Shown here piece after piece: positions 59,810 to 64,000 of a DNA stretch of 64,000 nt; within the stretch, counting starts at the first letter, position 1, and each line of letters begins with the position of its first letter. Below the pieces are notes generated by a model, which ran no database searches, had not been told where the DNA came from, and saw only the letters and a program-made list of their open reading frames with translations. Source of the DNA: Edaphochlamys debaryana (taxonomy: Eukaryota > Chlorophyta > Chlorophyceae > Chlamydomonadales); NCBI GenBank assembly GCA_016858145.1, contig JAEHOE010000130.1:62001-126000 (forward strand). The letters are read 5' to 3'. The translations under genes were made by a program, and so were the position numbers.

Positions 59810-62800
59810 TCAAAGGCGGGCCGAGGGCGCGCCCGTGGGGGGCCCCAGCACCAGCGTCGCGGCCCGAGGCTTGATGTCAGCGCCCGGCCCTGGGACCGAA
59901 GAGGGGCAGGGGGGAGGCGGGCGTGTGAGTGAGTGGGAGAAGCCGTGGACACGTGCAATAGGGTTGAGCGGGGGCGGTGCAGGAAGTGTCCCTAAGCACC
60001 ATCGCGCGGTCCTGCCCGGGACACCCTCCCTCCCGACGACCTTTCTGTCCGGCCCGACTGGGGTTACCGGGTCGCGCGCCCCTGGCCAACCCGATCAACC
60101 CCTCGGCCCAAGGCCCACCCCCCACCTCCCCTGCCCCTACCCAGCCCTGGGGCCTCACCCACGGGCCTCACCCGGCTGCTGCTCCCGCTGCTGCTGCTGC
60201 TGCTCCTGCTCCTGCCTCCGCTCCTGGGGCTCCACCTTTGCCTGCGCCTGCGCCTGCCCCTGCAGTGCGGTACCCTGCCCCTGGCCCTGCCCCTGCGCCG
60301 CTGCCGCTGCCGGCGGCTGCCCCTGCGCCGCGGCCCGGTTCTTCCGCCGCGCCGTGTTCTGCACGTTCTTGGCCTTGGCCTTGGCGCTCTGCAGCACCTT
60401 GCGCACCAGCTCCACCTCGCCGCACTCGGCCTGCAGCCCCAGGCAGCGCCACGCGCGGGAGAGGCCGCCCAGGCGCTCGATCACGCGCCGGGCGCACATG
60501 ATCTTCTCCTGTCGGGGTGGAAGGGGGAGCGGGCGGGGCGAATGGGGAAAGGGCACAGCGGGCAAAGAGGTCAGAGGGGGAGCGCCGTGGTAGAGATCAA
60601 GTCTACTGAGCAGCACTGGGCAGGGCAGGGAGAGTCAGCAAGACAGGGCAGTTGTACCCAGCCTGAGCGCAATTGGCACCCAGGCCCACGGCGGGCCTCG
60701 TGAGGCCCCCCGGCCCTGGACCCGGCGCTCACCCCTCCGACGGCCGTGAGGTGAGTCATGGCGTACTCATCTCCCGGCTGGATCCGGAACTCCTCGCACA
60801 CCGTCGCCACCGCCGTATCCGTGGCGCGGCACCTCGGGTAGCCCTGCGTTCCGGCGCCCGGCTTCCCGCCCGGCCCGGCGGCGGCAGCGGGTGCGGCCCC
60901 AGCCCCTGCCCCTGCCCCGACCGCACCCCGGGCGGCCTCCGCCACGGCCCGCCCGCTAGGCTCTGAGCCCGTGCGCTCTGCCCTAGCCTGGCGCCGCTTC
61001 GCCTTCCGCTTCTGACGCTTCAGCTTCTCAATCTCGGCCCACTCCTTCCGGCTCAGCATCTTCTTGGCTCGTTTGGGGTCCCCCGCGCCCTTGCTGCCCG
61101 CGCGGCGGCGCTTGGAGGACAGCAGCTTCTGTGAGTCCGCGCCCGCGCCGGATTCCGAATCCGGATCCGCGTCCGAGCCCGAGTCCGAGCCGGAGTCCGA
61201 ATCCGTACTGGAACCGGAATCGGAATCCGAATCAGATTCGGACCCGGAGTCCGAGCCGTCGCTGGAGCTGCTGTCATCGCTTGGGCTGCTGCCGCGCTCG
61301 CCGGGTCCGGGTCCGTCCGGACGGTCCGGAACGCTGTCCGGCGGCGGCGAGGCGCAGGCCGGACCGATCACCACCGCCACGTTCAATGCAGCCCCTGCCC
61401 CAGCCCCGGCCCCGGCCCGGCCCGCCAGTCGCTCCAGCACCGCGGATGCCGAGGCAGGGACGGTGAACGGGCTAGCGCCGGCACCACCCGTGTTGTGCAG
61501 GCACTGCGGCTCGAGGGTCGCGGGCGCCAGCGGCAGCGGGCCGGGCCCGGCGACGGGGCCCGGGGCCCCGCCTGGGCCCGGGTGGTCCTCCGCCTCAGCC
61601 TTGACGGGCAGCAGGCGCGGGGCCTCGTCCTGAGCTGGCGCCAAACCCAGCTGGAGGGTGTGGGACTGGGGCTGGGGTGGGTGGGGGTGGGGGTGCGGGG
61701 CCGGGTACACGCCCAGGGGAATGACGCGGGCCGGGGCGGCGGCGGGCGCTGCCGGGCGGCCCCCGGGCGAGCAGGCGGGGCCGAGGACCACGAGGGGACC
61801 CGAGCAGGACGGGTCGCCAAAGGAGGAAAGCGCCTGCAGCGGAGCCGGGGCCGGGGCCGGGGTGGGGTCGTGGCCGGGGTCAGGGATACTGGCCAAGGGG
61901 CGGCAAGCGCGCACGTGCCCGCGAGAGGAGAAGAGCGTCGAGCAGTCAGCAGAGCAGTTGACCTGCCAACGCTACGCTAGCGTCGCTGGGGCCTTGGCGG
62001 ACCCCGCCCTCAACGCGTCAGGCTGTTATCCTCCCACCCGACCACCAATAACCGCACCCCCGGCACCCAATGCAAATGCGTTCCAGCCAAACCGCTCGCC
62101 CTCACCCGCGGGGGCCCCGCTGCTGAGGCCGCATCCAAGCGCTCCCGCAGCCGCCGGACCTCGTCCAGGGCATCCTGGGGGGGGCGGGGGGGGGGAACCG
62201 GGGGGTTGAGCGTGGGTGTTTCGGCACGCGTGGGGCACGCAGAGGGCCTGCAAGTCTGCAACTTGCCCCGGCGTCGCCCGCAGGGTGCGGCCCCCAGCCG
62301 CGAACCCCATATGCAACCTTGGCGCCTGACACCACTCCCGCTCCCTTCCACGTTTAACACCGCCCTCGAGCTCCTTCCCCTTCCGCCATCCACCTCCCGC
62401 CCTCCACCCCCCACCTGCAGGCACATCCCTTGCTCCTCACCCCCTCCTCCCGCCGGCTCCTCCCCACCTGCAGGCACACCCCGTGCTCCCCCCAACCTCC
62501 TCCCCCCTCCCCCTTCACCCCTATGCCCCCACCTGCAGGCACATGGCGGTGTCCGCCAGCTGCCGCTAGCTCCCCCCCCAACCACCTCCCATTCCACACC
62601 TCGGCTTACATGAGCGTACACAAGCAGCCCCACCTCCCGCCCTCCACCCCCCACCTGCAGGCACATGGCCGTGTCTGCCAGCTGCCGGGCCAGCGCCGCC
62701 TGCTCCTGCTGCAGCCCCTCCGCGCGCCGCTGCGCCTCGTCGCGGAGCACCCGGGCCTCGAGGATGGCCACGTCAGCCTGGAGGGGGGGAGGGAGGGAGG

Positions 62801-63921
62801 GGGGGATGCAAGGGGGAGGGGAATGGGCGGAGGGGGAGGTGGTCTAGGTAATCAGGAGGAGAGCGTTGGGTTGGAGGGGGGCGCCGCGTGGGGGACGCGG
62901 CGGTGTATGGGGTGGTCGCAACTGGAGGCGGCGCAGTCCTAGGCCCCCCCCCGCCCCCCCACTGCGGAGGCCCGGCCCCGGCCCCAGCCGCCGACCCTTG
63001 TCCCGTTCCATTGAATTGGGTGGCAGCCAGAATGGGCTTGCCCTGAAACGTCCCTGGCCGCACATGCCCGCCCACAAGAGGGCCCGATCCATCCCGACCT
63101 GCGAGTCGCCCGCCCGCGCATCCGCCAGCTGCTGCTTGAGGCGCCACACATCGTCCGCCGCCTCTGCAAGCTGCTGCTTGAGCCTCCAGTTCTCGTCGCT
63201 GGCATGCAACAGCTGTTGCTTGAGACAGCCATTCTCGTCGCCCAACCGCGACAGTTGCTGCTGCAGACCGCTGTTCTCTTCGCTAGTGCGCATGAGCTGC
63301 TTCTTCAGGTGACACGCATCCTCGACGACTTCGCTCAGCTGCTGCTTGAGGCTCCACGCCTCGCGATCGGCCTCCAGGGCATGTTGCCGAGCCTGGTCGC
63401 GGGCCGTCCCGGCCGACCAGCGCAACTGCAAGGGAAGCAGAGTCACGCAGGCTTAAGCTTGGGCGCGAGGTCGCCGATACAGCGCTTCGACTCTGTACCG
63501 GCTGAAACGTACCGGTAATAGTCCGTACTGGGGCCGCTCGAGGGTTTCAGCGGGCCTGCAGGGCCCCCCGGCCCCTCAAACCCGCCTCAACGCATCAGCC
63601 TGCCCCCTTGCGTGCGACTCTGCTCGTCCACGTCTCCGGCGGGGCACGAACTCGACATGTGCCCCCGACTCTGCCCACCTGCTCCGCTTCCAACCGCGCA
63701 AGCTTCTCGTCCGTCAGGCTGCGCCGCAGCTCCTGCAGCTGGACTCGCAGGTGCTGAGTGTCTGCCTCCATATCCGCGACTGCGCGCGAGTGCGCTTGCG
63801 GAGGGGCGTGCAGCTGCAGAGAGGGAGGGTGGCGGCCAGTTGTGTCGTCCTGCGCCGCCCCCATCGCCCTCTGCAGCGTCTCAATAAGTGTAAGTGCCAG
63901 GGGGCCCTGACGACCCGTCAT
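59810..63921 (-). CDS. Coiled-coil protein with 14-residue repeats and Ser/Asp-rich and basic tracts
   Basis: Exons: 63921-63679, 63425-63099, 62777-62655, 62174-62106, 61962-60733, 60508-60172 and 59889-59810 (TGA). Phases close, giving 802 residues. The first four exons are coiled coil; exon 2 has six back-to-back 14-residue units beginning LKQQL (LKKQL, LQQQL). Exon 5 is Pro/Ala-rich, then Ser/Asp-rich (SDSGSESDSDSDSGSSTDSD), then strongly basic (KLKRQKRKAKRRQARAE), a likely nuclear localisation signal. It ends with EFRIQPGDEYAMTHLTAVGG. Exon 6 has EKIMCARRVIERLGGLSRAW and a Gln-rich end. I do not recognise a family. A nuclear scaffold or transcription-linked role is only an inference. The Met at 63921 may be internal, since an acceptor-like CTTCCTAG lies just upstream, and the gene may continue past the window. 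Confidence 0.65.
62404..62690 (-). repeat. Repeated exon 3 end with donor site, four copies
   Basis: The boundary CACCTGCAGGCACA (exon end plus donor on the minus strand) occurs at about 62414, 62466, 62530 and the true site 62653. The copy at 62530-62566 also repeats about 25 more bases of the exon (GGTGTCCGCCAGCTGCCG against GTGTCTGCCAGCTGCCGG). Confidence 0.8.
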
Positions 63922-64000
63922 GACGCTCTAGGAAGTTGGGCAGGCGCCCGCGAAGGGGGGGGGCGCCTTCTGCAAACGGGGGAAGGGAGGGAGGGAAGGG
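63922..64000. other. Window edge
   Basis: G-rich stretch with no recognisable exon. It may be intron or 5' flank of the coiled-coil gene. Confidence 0.3.

Overview
The window looks like nuclear DNA of a volvocine (Chlamydomonadales) green alga. It is GC-rich, and its genes are split by many short GT-AG introns with GTGAGT-type donors and CAG acceptors. It carries a pherophorin (DUF3707) domain, a plant-type B-type cyclin-dependent kinase and a CYP97-type P450 end, with short TTTAGGG-type telomere-like tracts. I built the exon models by hand; for the well-supported genes every splice phase closes. Nothing bacterial, viral or CRISPR-like was seen.

Layout: a complete CDKB kinase (749-2771, minus); a palindrome cluster that resembles a cloning polylinker (2881-2948); repeat-rich DNA with a 5'-truncated LINE whose 3' region carries three hairpin repeats (5231-7965); a large Ser/Thr kinase of AGC character with a hydrophobic C-terminal tail (8849-13510, plus); a disordered protein (14658-16021, plus); a 2028-residue protein that joins a coiled coil, RG-rich and acidic tracts to a parallel beta-helix (18446-24666, plus).

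The centre is probably the most interesting part. A secretory-type sulfotransferase (26130-30943, minus) lies head to head with a pherophorin-domain protein that carries four jelly-roll-like modules in an A-B-A-B order (31789-38376, plus). Both would act on or in the algal extracellular matrix, and they are separated by at most about 0.85 kb. This suggests, without proof, a co-regulated pair of matrix protein and matrix-modifying enzyme.

The right half holds a tandem pair of F-box-like/LRR genes, the second with an in-frame TGA (39718-41712 and 42862-44912); a decayed duplicated ORF family (45000-46356); a small gene whose end resembles the ZPR1 C-terminal domain (48202-51026, minus) with telomere-like repeats 2 bp past its stop codon; long gene-poor DNA; an orphan 3' end of a CYP97 P450 (56037-56553, minus); an 84-bp tandem array of exon-like units (57037-57372); and a coiled-coil protein with six 14-residue repeats (59810-63921, minus).
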